Shown piece after piece: positions 12,118 to 25,124 of a stretch of DNA of 64,000 bases. The position numbers and the translations under genes are program-made. This DNA comes from Cyprinodon diabolis (Eukaryota; Chordata; Actinopteri; Cyprinodontiformes; Cyprinodontidae), in assembly GCA_030533445.1 (NCBI GenBank), contig CM060073.1, positions 38,333,428-38,397,427 on the forward strand, read 5' to 3'. The notes under the pieces are model-generated. The model was not told the origin of the DNA. It ran no database searches and saw nothing but the letters and a program-made list of their open reading frames with translations. The first letter of the stretch is position 1. The number at the start of each line of letters is the position of its first letter.

Positions 12118-12745
12118 GTAGGAAAAAACTTAGGGGTTATATTTGACACTTCATTAGGTTTTGATTCACACATCCAATCTATTTTCCTGCACCTGTTTCT
12201 TTTATTTAAGAAGCATATGAACCATTGTCTCCCATGCTAGTTCTCCCATATCACCCCAGGCTTAAATTCTTTACATTAGCTCCCTCTTGATTTCAGTAAT
12301 TGCTTTAGAATTCTTTTTCTTACTTATAACACTCTAAATGCCCAGGCCTTTGAAGCTGAAAACTAAGCTTCAAAAGTCTGTGTTTCCTACACTGCTGAAC
12401 AGCCTAAAACTGCAACTCCACGTTGCTGATATTTAAAAATCTAGTGAGAACTGTTTGTTTTTCAGGTTTCTTTGTTATGATTTTATTGATTTTTTTCTAT
12501 AATTTATTTCATCAGGATTTTATTGTGTTTTCTTTATTTTTTCTTGTCATGATTTTATTGTATTTTCCATGTTATCTTGTCATGATTTTATTTTGTTTTC
12601 TATATTTTATGTTGTTGTGATCTTATTGTTTCTTATCATCCTGATTTATTGTCCCTTTTATGATTTTATCCTATTGTTATTTATTTGTATAGCTTTTTTT
12701 GACATTCTGTCTGTAAAAGGCACTATATAAATAAACATACTGGTA
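12118..12745 (+). mobile_element. Degenerate L2-like LINE copy with a T-rich tandem repeat
   Basis: The 3' end reads TCTGTAAAAGGCACTATATAAATAAACA, a decayed version of the L2-type tail seen at 9000-9030. The region 12463-12690 contains about six imperfect repeats built around TCATGATTTTATTGT-like words, which produce a spurious hydrophobic open frame. No RT motif survives. Confidence 0.5.
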
Positions 12746-13950
12746 CATATATTTTCTTAATACTTATTCTAAAAACATTCACTGATGCAAATTTGATTAT
12801 ATCGTATAGTAATTGAATAATATCTAATAACTGTTGCTCTCATCTGAAGGGGTAAAATTATGTCATTGGTTTGCACAAGTAGATGAAATTTGATAACAAT
12901 TAACTCAAACATTCATAAATGTTGGCTTTGCTTGGCAGGTTTGTCATTCATTTTAACCTTTTTGTTCCGTAGGGGAGATAGACAGTGCATTGCAATTTGA
13001 ATTATGAATAAACTTATAAAACCTTGCAATTTTCAGTCTTCACAATTGGTCTGTAAATGATTCCATTTTCCATTTAACATACATTTATAAAGGTTTTTAC
13101 CCAGAAAACAGACTATTTCTTGAAAAAGTTTTGTGGGAAATAATCAACAAGTTTGCGTTAAACCCTACATAGCTCTCAGTCATTTGACCCTGAAACACTT
13201 CATCAAGACAAGTGGTCCTTTTCAAATCTCTAATGAAAAGCCATTACATAAAGACTGTCCTCCAACTAAAACAGATTTAAATATTTAACAGAAATACCAC
13301 TATGACATGTTGAAAGACAGAACTTTTTTGTTTGTGTTTCTTAATTTTTTTATGTTTATATTTTAACTGATGTTTTTCTACCGTGATTGGTATATATTAA
13401 ATTAAAATGGTAAAGCATTCACTGAAGTTTCATAACAGCATTAGGATTTCCATAATTCACTTACTTGTTCCCTTTCTGCCAAAATGAGTTACCTGCTTTT
13501 GATCACTAATCAGATCTGATGCTGATTTTAAAAGAAAAAAAGATTGTTTCATGAATTGTAAAACATGTTTTGTTTTATTTTGCTTTTAAGTCACTTACAT
13601 TGATCATTTGTTGGCAATATGGTGTTTATCTGGGCTATGCTAATGCCATCACTAACTTTGTTTTTGAAATAATTGATAATTAGTCTTATATATAAGATAT
13701 TGTCAATTTCTTCTAGTTCAAGTTAATAACTTTTTTGCTTTTTAGCAATCTGCTTTTTGACTTTGTGGCAGCAGCAGTAAATACAGTGTTTCTTTTATAT
13801 TCACAATAATTTTAAGCAAGGAAAAAATCTACTGTATTAGTTAAGACAGATAAGCAAGATTAAAAGAAAATATGTGCATGCTCATTATAAATTTGTGAGC
13901 AAAACAAATAATGGTTTGAGTTTTAAAATCTGTCTCTCAAAAAGCAAGGC
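12746..13950. other. Non-coding, no recognised element
   Basis: AT-rich sequence without supported exons or repeats. Confidence 0.45.
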
Positions 13951-14354
13951 TAGGTTTCATGGTTTTGTTCAAGTTTTATTTTGAGTTTTCATTGTCGTTA
14001 TTTTAATTCTTGTGTTCTAGGTATTTTTGATTGTATTTGAGTTCTTGGATATTTCCTGTTTGGCCTCTTGTGTCAGTCTCCTTTCCCTAGCTCCCTTCTT
14101 GCCTCTGTTCACACCTGCTCCCAATCTGCTAATTTGCCTGGTCTTTATTTCTCTCTCCCATATAATCTCCTGTTCAATCACTCTTTGCTGGTTTGTCGTC
14201 ATTACTTTGTCCCCTTCTGGTTGTGAGTATTCTTGGTTTAGAGAATTTTTGGATTTTTGCTTTTGTTGAACTTTTGATTAATTAAATATTCAAGTAACCA
14301 CCTCAAGCTTTTGTCTGCATTTGGGTCCTGTCAAACCTCAACCCCACTGTGACA
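13951..14354 (+). repeat. Probable solo LTR (second family)
   Basis: Pyrimidine-rich transcribed-strand composition, a near-terminal CTGCATTTGGGTCCTGTCAA and an end at CACTGTGACA resemble fish Ty3/gypsy LTRs. The opposite terminus (TTTCATGGTTTTG) is degraded. No internal retroelement coding sequence adjoins it. Confidence 0.4.
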
Positions 14355-15110
14355 CTAGGGTATCTTCTTGCAATGATTAAATAACGGATCGTAGACCTAA
14401 AATTGTAGTGCTTAGCTTCCCATACGATTTGTTCTGATCTGAAAGGAATTTCTTTTCAAAAGAGAGTTGTTTTGCAGAACGCATTCTAATTGGTGTCAAT
14501 TTGCACACCCATTCTGATCTTCAAAGTAAAATAATCTCCACTGCGCACATGTGCTATATCAACGTGGCGTTTTTCCGCTGTTTTTCCAGAAAATTAAGAC
14601 AGCTCATCAAATGTTTAAATTATCTTAACTGACTTCATGATCGGCTCATTTCATTTAGGGTCCATGTTAACAGAGATATTGAATTTCTGATCAACCAAGG
14701 TTTAGAATGGATCAGGCATATTTTGCATATCTTAGCTAGTGTACTCTGTGGGAATTTTTTTATATAAAATATGGCTAAAGTTTTGATGACAATTATAATA
14801 AATTGTAAGTTACATTTGCTTGTATATGGCAGGTTGATTGCAAGAGCCTGGAAAAGATAAAATTTTACGCTTTAAGTATTTGTACTGTAATTTGTTAACA
14901 GTCCAAAAAAAGTAGAAATTTGAACATAAGGAATCTTAGGAAAAACTTTAAATGCAGTGCTACAGGAAGTAAAGTGTAGTTTTCTTACAACTTGTAAAAT
15001 TCATTTCTGTTAGGCCACATATCCTGATCCAAATCACAAAGATATTTTCCATCTCCATGCAGCAGTGAGTTTTTTTTTTTTTTTTAGAAGTTTGCATTCT
15101 TTTTACTATG
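14355..15110. other. Non-coding, no recognised element
   Basis: No supported gene or repeat apart from a T homopolymer at about 15070-15085. Confidence 0.4.
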
Positions 15111-15119
15111 AGATAATTT

Positions 15120-15475
15120 CAGTTTGATATTTCCTCAAGTGTCTGTCTATTTCTGCTCTGCTAACCTTTCTACCATCTACCAGCTGCTCTAGATCTGATG
15201 ATTGCTCTGCCTTCACTCTACCTCAGCTGTTTCTAATTTCATTTGATTAGCTCTTTTGGTTGCCCTGCCATCCCTCTTACCCTTCCTCAGTATTTATACT
15301 TATTGGATTTTACTGCTAACCACTGGATTTTACTGTTTGCATACCTGTTTATGAACATTTATTCCCTGATCATACTGTATGCTCTCTATCCTGTTTCCTC
15401 TGTGTAGCTTTACCAGTAGTTAACCATAAAAGTTTTTTCTTACCATGCAACTTTTAAGTGCCTTTTTGCTGTTTG
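15120..15475 (+). repeat. LTR-like remnant (third family)
   Basis: A pyrimidine-rich block with CAGCTGTTTCTAATTTCATT, a possible TATA (TATTTATACTTATTGG) and an end ACTTTTAAGTGCCTTTTTGC, compatible with an old solo LTR. Boundaries and target duplication are not visible, so this is tentative. Confidence 0.3.
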
Positions 15476-15580
15476 GTCCTAAGAAACAATTAAGTGATGA
15501 GAGAATATGTATAAAGTCAATTGGCCAATAACCAAGCAAAATAATCACCTTTTGCTGAATTTAAAGTCCCTTTAATTTCT

Positions 15581-15605
15581 TTATATATATATATATATAT
15601 ATATA
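15581..15605. repeat. (TA)n microsatellite
   Basis: About 12 uninterrupted TA units. Confidence 0.9.
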
Positions 15606-16077
15606 AGAAATTATGAAAAATAAATAATGAAATCATTGTCCATTCCTCTTTTTGAAAGAGTTTAAGATTAATCTTCATTAGATTTAATAAGACGGAATTT
15701 AAAACACTGCTATAATGTTGTAATATGAAAAATTGTAAAAGCTAAAGCTGAAACGGATATAAATCATTTTATATAAATTCATATAAATAAGTAGAACAAT
15801 TTAATTTAATCTAGAAAAGAGAGAGCACAGACCTGTGTGAAGGAGCTATTTCTGTTTGTCATATTTGAATCGGTTGAATAATCTTCATCAATATTTGGAC
15901 AACTTGTATTGCCCCACTACAGGGCATACACGTCTCTGTAGGGATACAATTTGCATTGCAACATTGGTATCATGCCAGTTCATGTTTCTCTATGGATAAG
16001 GGTTTCCCCTACTTTTTATTGCATTTAAACAGGTAAGTAGTAGCAGACAGGGTGAGTAGCCTTACCTGGAGTCCGTT

Positions 16078-16690
16078 TCACGAAACAATGCCAACAAACT
16101 CAGAGTCAAATCCTCAACTCGGAATCGATCTAACCTGAGGTTGGAAACTCTGGCTGTGTCTAAACATCCACCCTAATCATTATATAGAACACTATATGGT
16201 GGTTATGCCATTTTAAATGAGTGTCCGAACATCTAGTGGAGGAAAAAGTAGCAGACTCACGATGTCCCACAATGCACCCGCTCTATATATTGATTGAGGG
16301 ATTTAGGGGTTAGTTAAACAGCTCTGAGTAGGTTCATTCAAATTTAGGCGCATACATAACAGCTATAAAAAAAATCCTTAATGGAGTCCCGATTTGATGA
16401 GCCACCATGACAACAGGCAAGAAGAGGTCTACCTATGTCACACCATAGGAACTAGAGATTCAAATGCAAAGATAAAAAGAGCAAAAGCTCTAAAGCTGCA
16501 AAGGAGAGGGAGATGGTGCAGGAGAAGACCAGTGCTCGACTTAATGCATACGGTTTCATTTTACCTGTTATGGCAGGCCATTTTGATATTTTTTGAAAGC
16601 CCTCTTGTCTCTGTTGTTCCATTTGTAGATCACTTAAATAGGATTCTTCCTGGTCAGAATCCCAGATTTCCAGTTTGTTGACATGTACTG
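16078..16690 (+). mobile_element. PIF/Harbinger relic with Myb-like ORF remains
   Basis: The left end GTCCGTTTCACGAAACAATG resembles a common fish Harbinger-type terminus. From 16417 two frames carry parts of the accessory Myb/SANT-like protein encoded by PIF/Harbinger elements: KKRSTYVTP, then a stop, ELEIQMQ, and after a frameshift KAAKEREMVQEKTSARLNAY. The stop and shift make it dead. The stretch 16150-16290 may be a further small insertion. The right terminus is not identified. The assignment rests on recall of the accessory-protein pattern. Confidence 0.4.
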
Positions 16691-19029
16691 CTGGGAGAGG
16701 TTAGATATGCATATGTATTTAAATGAACAGCTTTTGCTAACACCCAACTGAATCCAGAGGCAACACAATACCTCTTTCCCACTGTCAGAAAAAAACATTT
16801 AAACAATGCAAACAATTAGCTTTTAGTGGCAGTGGTAATGGCTCACTGACCCGTGTCGACCCATGTCAAATGACTGACTAAGCAACCCTCGTTAAAACTG
16901 CCTTCAAGCAGCTAGGCTCCGATTGGCATACAGTGGAAACATCAGACCCAGGTCGACCCACTAATTTACTTGATACCATTGGGTCAAATTAATGTAGGTC
17001 CCAACATCCCGCCATGTGCAACTGATCTAACGATCCAAAACAATTCTGCTTGGATTTGATAAACATAGAGCAGCACTGGTAAGAAGGATTCAGACAGACA
17101 AAAGAGATTAAAAAAAAAGCACACAGATTACTTTCTAACTCCCTTCCTTTTCGCTCTCCAGTGTTTACATTCCTGATATCTGTCAGACTAGTGACGTCAT
17201 CAATGCTAACCCAGCATGATGGGTATAGGGTATGACTGGCATTTTTTTGTGATTCGAAGGGAGCCAAACCTGGATTTTTAGTGTATAGGCCTATGTTTGA
17301 AAAACCTATGTTACCTTGTCAATTTGAGTGGTAAGAGGCTTTAGAAAACTCCGCAGCCAGTTTCTCCTTAGAATACTGGGGAGAGTGCCAACATTCAAAT
17401 GGTCACATCTTCTTTTATTCTTTTTCAGTTTTCACAAATTTGTTATCTTTGGGAAACTTAAGACCCCTTCCTTCAGAATCTGTAAAAAAAAAAACTCAAA
17501 CCACCCCGCAAAGACTTGTTCCTGGTGTTGGCATGGCCTGTCACATAGGTTATTTGTAGGTAGAGTATGGATATGTGTAGTTCCTCATGTGACAGCATAA
17601 TGATAAGAAATGACTAAAACCAGCCTGATATCTCCCTTTTTTCTGTGTTTTAATGTAGTCTAAGCAAAACAAGGTCAAATGGATGAGGTGCACAACTGCT
17701 TAGCTCTATCTCTTTACATTACCTCAGAGCTAACATTGGTCATTTTGCTGCTTCTCTGATTTATCCTCTAACCCTTAGTTCACAGTGACTACGAATCCAC
17801 TTGCATTAATACTTTATGTGTTTATAATACGACACCACCAGAGGAAACTGTATTGTACTTTCATTTGAAGACCATGTTTTTTTTTTCTTCCTTCATCTTC
17901 AAAAATATGTGCTCCTTTGTGTTGGTTGAGAATATAAAACTAATAAAATTAACTGTTGTTTGTGGCTGTAAAGGAAAAAGTTTTACAAATTTAAATCAGT
18001 TTCTAAACACTTCCTGGCAAACTGCATCTTAGGCAGCGATTTCTGTAAAACATGGCTCTCCAATTTTTTCTAAAACATTTTTGCTAAAGCTAATTTTTAG
18101 CGCATTGGATCTTTATCAGTAAGCAATGTTATATTAGCAGCTCATTACAAGACTTAAGGTCCTTTGTTAATCTCCAAACAAAGAAAGTCTGAGAACTCTA
18201 TAACAGATGTATCAAAAATTTCTGCGCTAAAAAACTCTCGGCACACAATGTAGGGTGTTTCAGCAGCAAAATATTGAACAAGAGAAGAAGAGCTCTTACA
18301 AAAACAGGTGGGTGAGCACAGGAAAGGATGATGGGACAGCAATGGGAGCCATCTGTGATTGGAGCATTGCTATCCTCTGTAAACCTTTCTTCTCTCTCAG
18401 CCATGTGCAGAGGGTTGATAAGAGAAATCATCCCACTGACTCATTAATCAACTGTGAAATGTACAGGTACCTGCTGCCTTCTTATTCCCATGGCCCCAAA
18501 AACCACTCCACTACCTCCCTCTGTTTCCTTTCCTACATGTATGTTAAGAGCGAAAGCAAACTGGAAACTATTGCATTTGGTTAAAAAGAGGGGAAAAAAA
18601 TTGCTCCTCCAGCAGATTTTCTGTTCACAACTGTTTATGCATTCCCCATCATTTCCTCAAGAACACATTCCTGTTATTTACATGGTGAAAAAGATACAAC
18701 CATAAGCAAAAACACAGGACAAGAAAGGATTGCCAGCTACTTTGATTCTGCTTTGCGCTCTGAAGAAGCTCAATACTTTGTTCTACATATAGACACACGT
18801 CCGGTTCATTTGTGTCTGAAAAGCTTAAATTACACCAGTGTAGAAAGATAACCATATAATTTGGTGCAAACATCGACAGCATGCTGTCACAGTTCACTTT
18901 TCTTCCCTCCTAGAAAAAAAGCTTTATTGTGTTTCTTTTTTCTTTCCCTAAGCTGGTCCATTGCTTTTCTCCTGCTTTAGCCCTATCGTCAGTAAAACCC
19001 CTGATATATTTTTAAACTATGCAGCATGA

Positions 19030-19058
19030 AGAGGATGTGTACTGAATACACATCCTCT
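19030..19058. repeat. Perfect 12-bp inverted repeat (hairpin)
   Basis: Arms 19030-19041 (AGAGGATGTGTA) and 19047-19058 are exact reverse complements around a 5-base spacer. Confidence 0.85.
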
Positions 19059-20717
19059 CAACATTTTACATTCTATGAGAGAACTGCTGATAGCCTATGT
19101 TTTTTTACTTCAAATATACCCATGGGCGGAGTGGGGGTATGAAAAAAAAAGGGTGAGTTTGAATTTTTGATGAGATAATTTGCTTTTACTTCATGTCTAG
19201 GCATTTAATTCATCTGCCAATTTTGGCTGACTTTATGAAACTATAATCAATCTGCAACATAATTAATTTTTTTATACAAAAAAGTGAGCGACAATCTGAT
19301 CAGGTCAAATCTGGAGTCATAAGTCCACTTATTTGTGTAAATCTGTCTACATAACATTTACTCTGTGATGCTACAGAGATATATGGCACTTAGGAAATAA
19401 TGACAGCAAAAAAATAAGAGTCAAGTTAAAAATGTCCAAAAGCCCTAAATCTTCAGAGATCAGACCTACAGTAAATCTAACTAACACAGAGATCTTTTAG
19501 TATGAACACATGATCAAAACGTACTCCAAAAGGCTCACAGTTTTTATAGCAGTTTAAAGTGGCTCTGTGTTATGGAGATGTTGCTGAATATATATGCATG
19601 TTGTGTTTTTGAGATTAGTAAGAAAGTTTTGTAAAAAAGGAAAAACAGTTTATAAATTTCCACCTCAACAAACAAATAGTGTTTTGTGTTGGTATGTGAT
19701 ATAAAATTCCTGAAAGCATTGAAGTTTAGGAGTATAACACGGCAAAATGTGAAAACAAATTCAGGGGGTATAAATAATTTTGTAAAGCACTGCTACCCAA
19801 AAACATAGTCAGACTCACATTATGACCCAAATACAGATATTAAAGTTTGTTTACAGCGTGGCCTACCATAATGATACAGCTGTGCACTCTGCTAAGCACT
19901 AAATTATTCAAAAACAATCTAAAATACATTGAGATGTAAGGGACTGCAGGTATGATTAAGGGCCAGGGTGTCATACCAAACCAACACATCCTCTTGTGGC
20001 GAGATTAGGCATATTTTATAATTAAATATGAATATGAAAATTAGAGTAATATTTCCTTGCTATAATACCTCTGCGTATGTTAGATGAAAAACAGACAAAC
20101 CTGAGCACTGGGATTTGTGTGTCCTGGGGTCTGGACAACATTATTGCATTATGGACTACCAAAGCTGTTCCTGCAAGAGAACTGGTAGCTCTGCTCCATC
20201 TTTGATGGATTGTTACCTCTGAAATGTTATTAATGGAAGAAAACAAACTTTTTAGTGATTATTTAAAGTTTTGAATCTCAGACTGTGAGCTTAAAACTCA
20301 GTGTTGTTTTTTTGATATTATTTGAACTGAAATATTTCTGCTCTTTCGATTTTTGTTTTTACATGGTCAGAATAATTTTCTTTTTTTATTTAGCCAAACA
20401 CTGAATCTATATTCCCTGTCGTGGAAAATAAAATACAACAGAGCATGCTGTATATTTAAAGGGTTGTATTACAATTTAAATAGCACTGTACCATTGCCAA
20501 AAACAGACAGAAGGAGCAGCTCTTGATGGGTGTGTGGGCTGTGGACATACTTTCATGTAAATACTGTCAGCAACTGGAACGAAAAACTGATGTATTCTTT
20601 GATATGTTCCTGAGGTAAGTTGACATGCAAATTGAAGTAAAGATGTGTGAACAGGCCCTAAATGGGAACAAGTTGTACATTTTACTTGGTCTTGGTCTGA
20701 TGAAATAAAAATAATGT

Positions 20718-20768
20718 AAAAAAAAAAAAATAATAAAAATAAATAAATATATATATATATATATATTT
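20718..20768. repeat. A-rich / (AT)n microsatellite
   Basis: An A homopolymer passes into TAAATAAATA and then a run of AT dinucleotides. Confidence 0.85.
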
Positions 20769-22009
20769 CAGCCTTTTCCAGTCAGTTCAATCAGAAATTA
20801 CTGTAATTCTCCCACAAACCAACATATTGTGGATAAACCACATTGTGCAATAACACATTTACCAGAATTTAATTTAACATATCTTTTCCAGAACAGACTG
20901 TTAATGTTTTTTTTTCTGTTTTGTTTTTTTTAATCCACACATAACTTGAGATTTCTTCGTTTTATGGCATATGTTTACATGACTCTGCACTATTCTTAAT
21001 CTCTTGCCTGAAGACATAAACATTTCGACAAAAATAATGGCTGGGGAGAAACAAATGGAAAACATTCATTCACTGTGGGGAAAACTGGGTGTAGGCGTAA
21101 ACATCTAAATACATCTGTCATCGATAAACACCTCAAAGTGTGTTACTGTCAATTTGGAAAGAAGTTGAAATTGGGTGAACTATTGTTCTGTGTTTATCAT
21201 TGCTGTGGTATTCTAAATAAATATTGAGGCTGTTTGCATTCTGTCTTTGAAGTCTACTTCTTGTATTTCTTTTACAAATAAAGGCATATTTCGCTCAGCT
21301 AACTTTGACATCCTTTCAGTAGTGGTTTAAGACAACAGCTCTTTATATCTGATCCAATGAACAGCTGAAAAAAGTCTTCCCACGTGGAGCAGTTTTTAGT
21401 CAGCAAGGGAACTCATTTAAAAGAGAGGTTGACATCTTGACAAGTTGGTTTTAATAAGGACCATTGTGCAGCAGTATACCAGCACTCTAAACGCAAGAGT
21501 ATTTTCATGTGTATACACCATGTAGCTTTAATTTATACTACTATATGAGTTACAACTATATGGACCTAAGCTATTTACTTGAAGATAGTCGAATGATTTA
21601 CTCTGTCCAAAGATGGCAGCTAATCCAAACAGCTTTTGTTTTTATAAATGTGGATTTATAATAAAATGTTGAATACATTACATTTTTTATTAGCTGGGCC
21701 ACATTGTATAGTAAGTTCATTAACATAGTTACGAGAAAACTGGCACCAACAAACTGGCTTGTGATATTTTTTAAACTATTTTCAGCTAACTAAGCACTTA
21801 AAACTACGAAGCATGACAAATCCATCTACAGCCTCCTGCAAAATCCAAGCTGGAGAACTCTCTAACACTCTTTAGTGCAGATTCACTGACTGAATTAAAA
21901 TGACTATACATTTGCATTGATCGGTGTTGTATTAAAAAAGTCAAAATATACAAAGAGATTAAAGATGCTGTATTTTCAAAGGAAGCATTCCTAAATTTTC
22001 TTGAGGCCT

Positions 22010-22200
22010 GGTGTCATAAATCTGTCTCTCTGCTTCCACGCCTGAATGAAATGGCTGAATGACCTCCTCACAATTTAGTGAAGTTTACCAGACTCCTTTT
22101 AATGCCCTGATTATTTGACTCAGGTGTGTTGAAATAAGAGACACCTCTAAGGGATGCAGGACACCGGAGCTCAAGGAATAGGAATTAGGAACCCTGTTTT
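22010..22200 (+). repeat. Unclassified dispersed repeat fragment
   Basis: Includes GACTCAGGTGTGTTGAAATA followed by GATGCAGGACACCGGAGCTC, which I recall as a common teleost interspersed sequence. No termini are visible. Confidence 0.35.
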
Positions 22201-22204
22201 ATGA

Positions 22205-23510
22205 CTTGGAGATGTCTGTGGTACTGTATATTCAGGCTCCAAGAGAGCAAGAGAGAGACTGTGCATCTCTGTTCTCATTTAGCAAAAAGGCTAAATGAAA
22301 TACTACAAGATTGCTGTTTAATCCATTAGTTTTTGGAATCTGTCTAACGAGGAAAACTTTAAGGATCAATTAAGAAATCAAATATAAATGTTGTGTTCTT
22401 GTTTCCTATTAAAATTGCTATTAGACGCAAACCTTGTTTTCCCCCAAAATATTTAAACTCTTCAGGGATGAAATAAACGTATTCCATTTAAATGTAAATC
22501 GATACTGTTTGGTAAAATCCACATGTCTGATTTTATACTTTTGATGTTTATGAATACGGAGATCTGAAAGAAAATCAAGGTTTATTTTTCACAGAAAAAT
22601 AAAAATAACTAAAAATGAAGAAAAGCTAAATTCAACATTGACAATTCTAAGCTCCATGAAAAGTCGATGAGAAATGGGTAAAACACGATCTGTAGATACT
22701 GAGTTTTGGAAATATGACAAAAAAAAAAGTTAGCCTTGTGAACACTTGTATTTCGTCGTCTCACTAGTGCTATATAGATAGACTTGCCTAACCTTTCACC
22801 TGATGGGACATTGGTTCAAGGTAGGGCTACTTACGTTAAACATGTATTATTTGACTAACCAAAATGAAATCAGCATGAAAGTCCTGTAAGCCAAGTTATT
22901 TAACATTTTTTCTACAAGGATCTCTTTTTTTAAGACTTGCGAAATATATTTTTCTCAAAACTTTGGAAGTTATCTGAGAGAATTATTAGAGGATATTTAA
23001 AAAGGTTATTTTATTCTTATTTTTTTTTCTTCTAATTCTATCTTTAGACACTAAGAAAACACGGGCCTTCACTAATAGCTGTTTGTTTTAATAGAAAGTC
23101 AAAAGGCTGGCTTCCAAGAATATCTATCATCTAAATAAGATTTTTAAAAAAATTTTCTAATATTTTTTTCATTTGAATATTTTTGTTCTTGCAGAATTTT
23201 TTTTTCTATGTTTCTCTCTTGCCTTTCAGGGCATTTATAGTATTGTCAGTATAAATTGGCGGTATTCTAGCATATTATTATTATCAAACATGCCTGGTCA
23301 GGCTGAAAAATACAAACTTCAGTCATTACATTTATTACCTTCAATGTTTTCCTTAAACTGCTTTGGATTGTGTTGGATTTAAATTAATATGGCTTGTAAC
23401 TATTTACATCAGGCTATTTTTATATATCACACTACCTCCTGCAATTGCTTTACTATTTTCCTTCTTCAACTTTTGAATGACAGTTTAACTTGATAAAGCA
23501 ATCCCAAAGG
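22205..23510. other. Non-coding, no recognised element
   Basis: AT-rich sequence, no supported gene or repeat. Confidence 0.4.
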
Positions 23511-23519
23511 ATTCACAGA

Positions 23520-24550
23520 CTTGTGTCCTATTTTGAGCCAGTCCCAAGCCAGGAAAAATGCACAGGGTTGTGACAGGAAGGGCATCTAATGTGTAATTTT
23601 AGCCAAATTTACCATAAGTGTCAATGGAATCATTATCATAGAGATCAATCATGGCTTAACAAGAACACCACTGGTGCTAATAAAAGGTGAGACAATATGG
23701 TGAGGGTGGAAATTGTGCTATTGTTGTTCAGCCAAGATGAAAAGGAGGTCATAGATTGGCTATAGAAAGAGGGAAAAGACCAAACCTTGAATGTAGAAAT
23801 CATGATAGAAAAACCCAGAGAGTTGGAAGACATGATGCAGAGGAGGAAAGTAGATATACAATGAATTCAGGAGACCAAGTGGAAAGACAGCAATCTGTTT
23901 TTATCTGTTTCATTGCGGTGTGGATGAGGAAAAAAATGGTGTCTGTGTTTTCACGAAGGAGGAATTTGTCAGTAATATTTTTTTGGTACAAAGTGTCATA
24001 TGATCTAACCACCTTTATCTACACCCTTTTCTTTCATCTTTGCTCATACTCTAATCATAGAATAGACCTCACACTTTTCTTACCTTTTCTTCACTAAATT
24101 GCCATTGTTCTGGAGTGTTTACTCTAAATACTTGACATCTTCCATTTGCTTTATCTCCGCTTCATGTAAACCCAAACGTCTACAGTACTTGTTTCCTTGG
24201 AGACAGTGGCACTGGGGAAGATACAGGAGGCAGAGAAGGAGTTGTTGAGGATCTTATTGGAAATGGCAATGATGGATTGGATCAGGAACGAATAGATCAG
24301 ATGGACAGCTCATGCTGGATGATTTGGAGATAAAGCTAGAGAAGTCGGTCAGCGATAGTTTGGATAGTGAGTGATAGGGGTAGTGAGTACATTGGTAGAT
24401 GGATGTTGAAGCTAGAACTGCCAGGCAGGGGGCCTAAAGTACGACCGAAGAGGAGATTTATGGCTTGAATTAAAGTGGATATGAAGGTAATTGGAGTGTG
24501 AGAAGATGCAAAATATAAGTTGGATGGAGACACAACTATCACTGTGGTGA
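23520..24550 (+). mobile_element. LINE relic, RTE-like
   Basis: Two blocks resemble a widespread fish non-LTR element. One (23530-23680) has GAGCCAGTCCCAAGCCAGGA and GTGACAGGAAGGGCATCTAA. The other (24205-24550) has GGCACTGGGGAAGATACAGG, GGACAGCTCATGCTGGATGA and AGGAGATTTATGGCTTGAAT. These correspond to C-terminal coding and tail sequence of an RTE-type LINE. The copy is heavily mutated; both strands have short open frames and none is a gene. Confidence 0.55.
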
Positions 24551-24557
24551 TCCTTAA

Positions 24558-25060
24558 AGCTACAGTGTGTAACTTTTAGCGACATCTAGCGGTCAGACTG
24601 CAGACTGCAGCAACATGAACATCTCCCCCCCACCGCTTCTCCCCCCCAACAGTACGGCTAGCGTTACGGGACAAAATGTCTTCCACGATGTCCGCATCAC
24701 CTACCTTCTCAAGTGATGAGGTTTGTTTACATAGATAATTTTACAGATAGTATTTCATTAGTCTGTGTAGGGTATAGATTTCATGTTGACTTAAGATAAT
24801 AAATATACCCGTTATTTTTTCTACATCGTTGTGACGTTTTGGCGATCTCGCAATCGCTAGTTTGTTGGCTCTGCGCTGCCGTAGCGCAAATATGTCTGCC
24901 TCCATGGCTGCGAGACCCGCTCTTATGTAATTATAAATAATGAATTCTAAGGCAACGCAAATATTAAGGTTAAGAGGCTGAGCTCGTAGATGATGATAAA
25001 TAACATAGTTATGTATAATATATTACATTTCTGACTGTGTAATTATTACACACTGTAGCT
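24558..25060. mobile_element. TTAA-flanked MITE (Kolobok/piggyBac-like), copy 2
   Basis: Inverted termini AGCTACAGTGTGTAA (left) and TTACACACTGTAGCT (right) lie between TTAA at 24554-24557 and 25061-25064. It contains the CATCTAGCGGTC word common to this class of fish MITE and has no transposase. It inserted at the end of the RTE-like LINE relic. Confidence 0.7.
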
Positions 25061-25124
25061 TTAAATTGAAAAGCCAGAAGTAGATTCAACTACATATGGT
25101 ATTAATGCATCACCATCTTGACCA

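Larger units (their letters stand above)
16700..22005. other. Long non-coding stretch
   Basis: About 5.3 kb in which I found no supportable exon and no clearly classified transposon. Notable small structures are a perfect 12-bp-stem inverted repeat at 19030-19058 and an AT microsatellite at 20718-20768. Several open frames (17328-17600, 18255-18705) overlap on both strands and lack motifs. Confidence 0.5.

Noticed and set aside
12423..12620. Hydrophobic 65-codon open frame resembling a membrane protein
   Set aside because: Caused by T-rich tandem repeats in a decayed LINE copy.
18255..18705. Overlapping open frames of 83-109 codons
   Set aside because: Frames on both strands are equally open, with no splice context or family motif.
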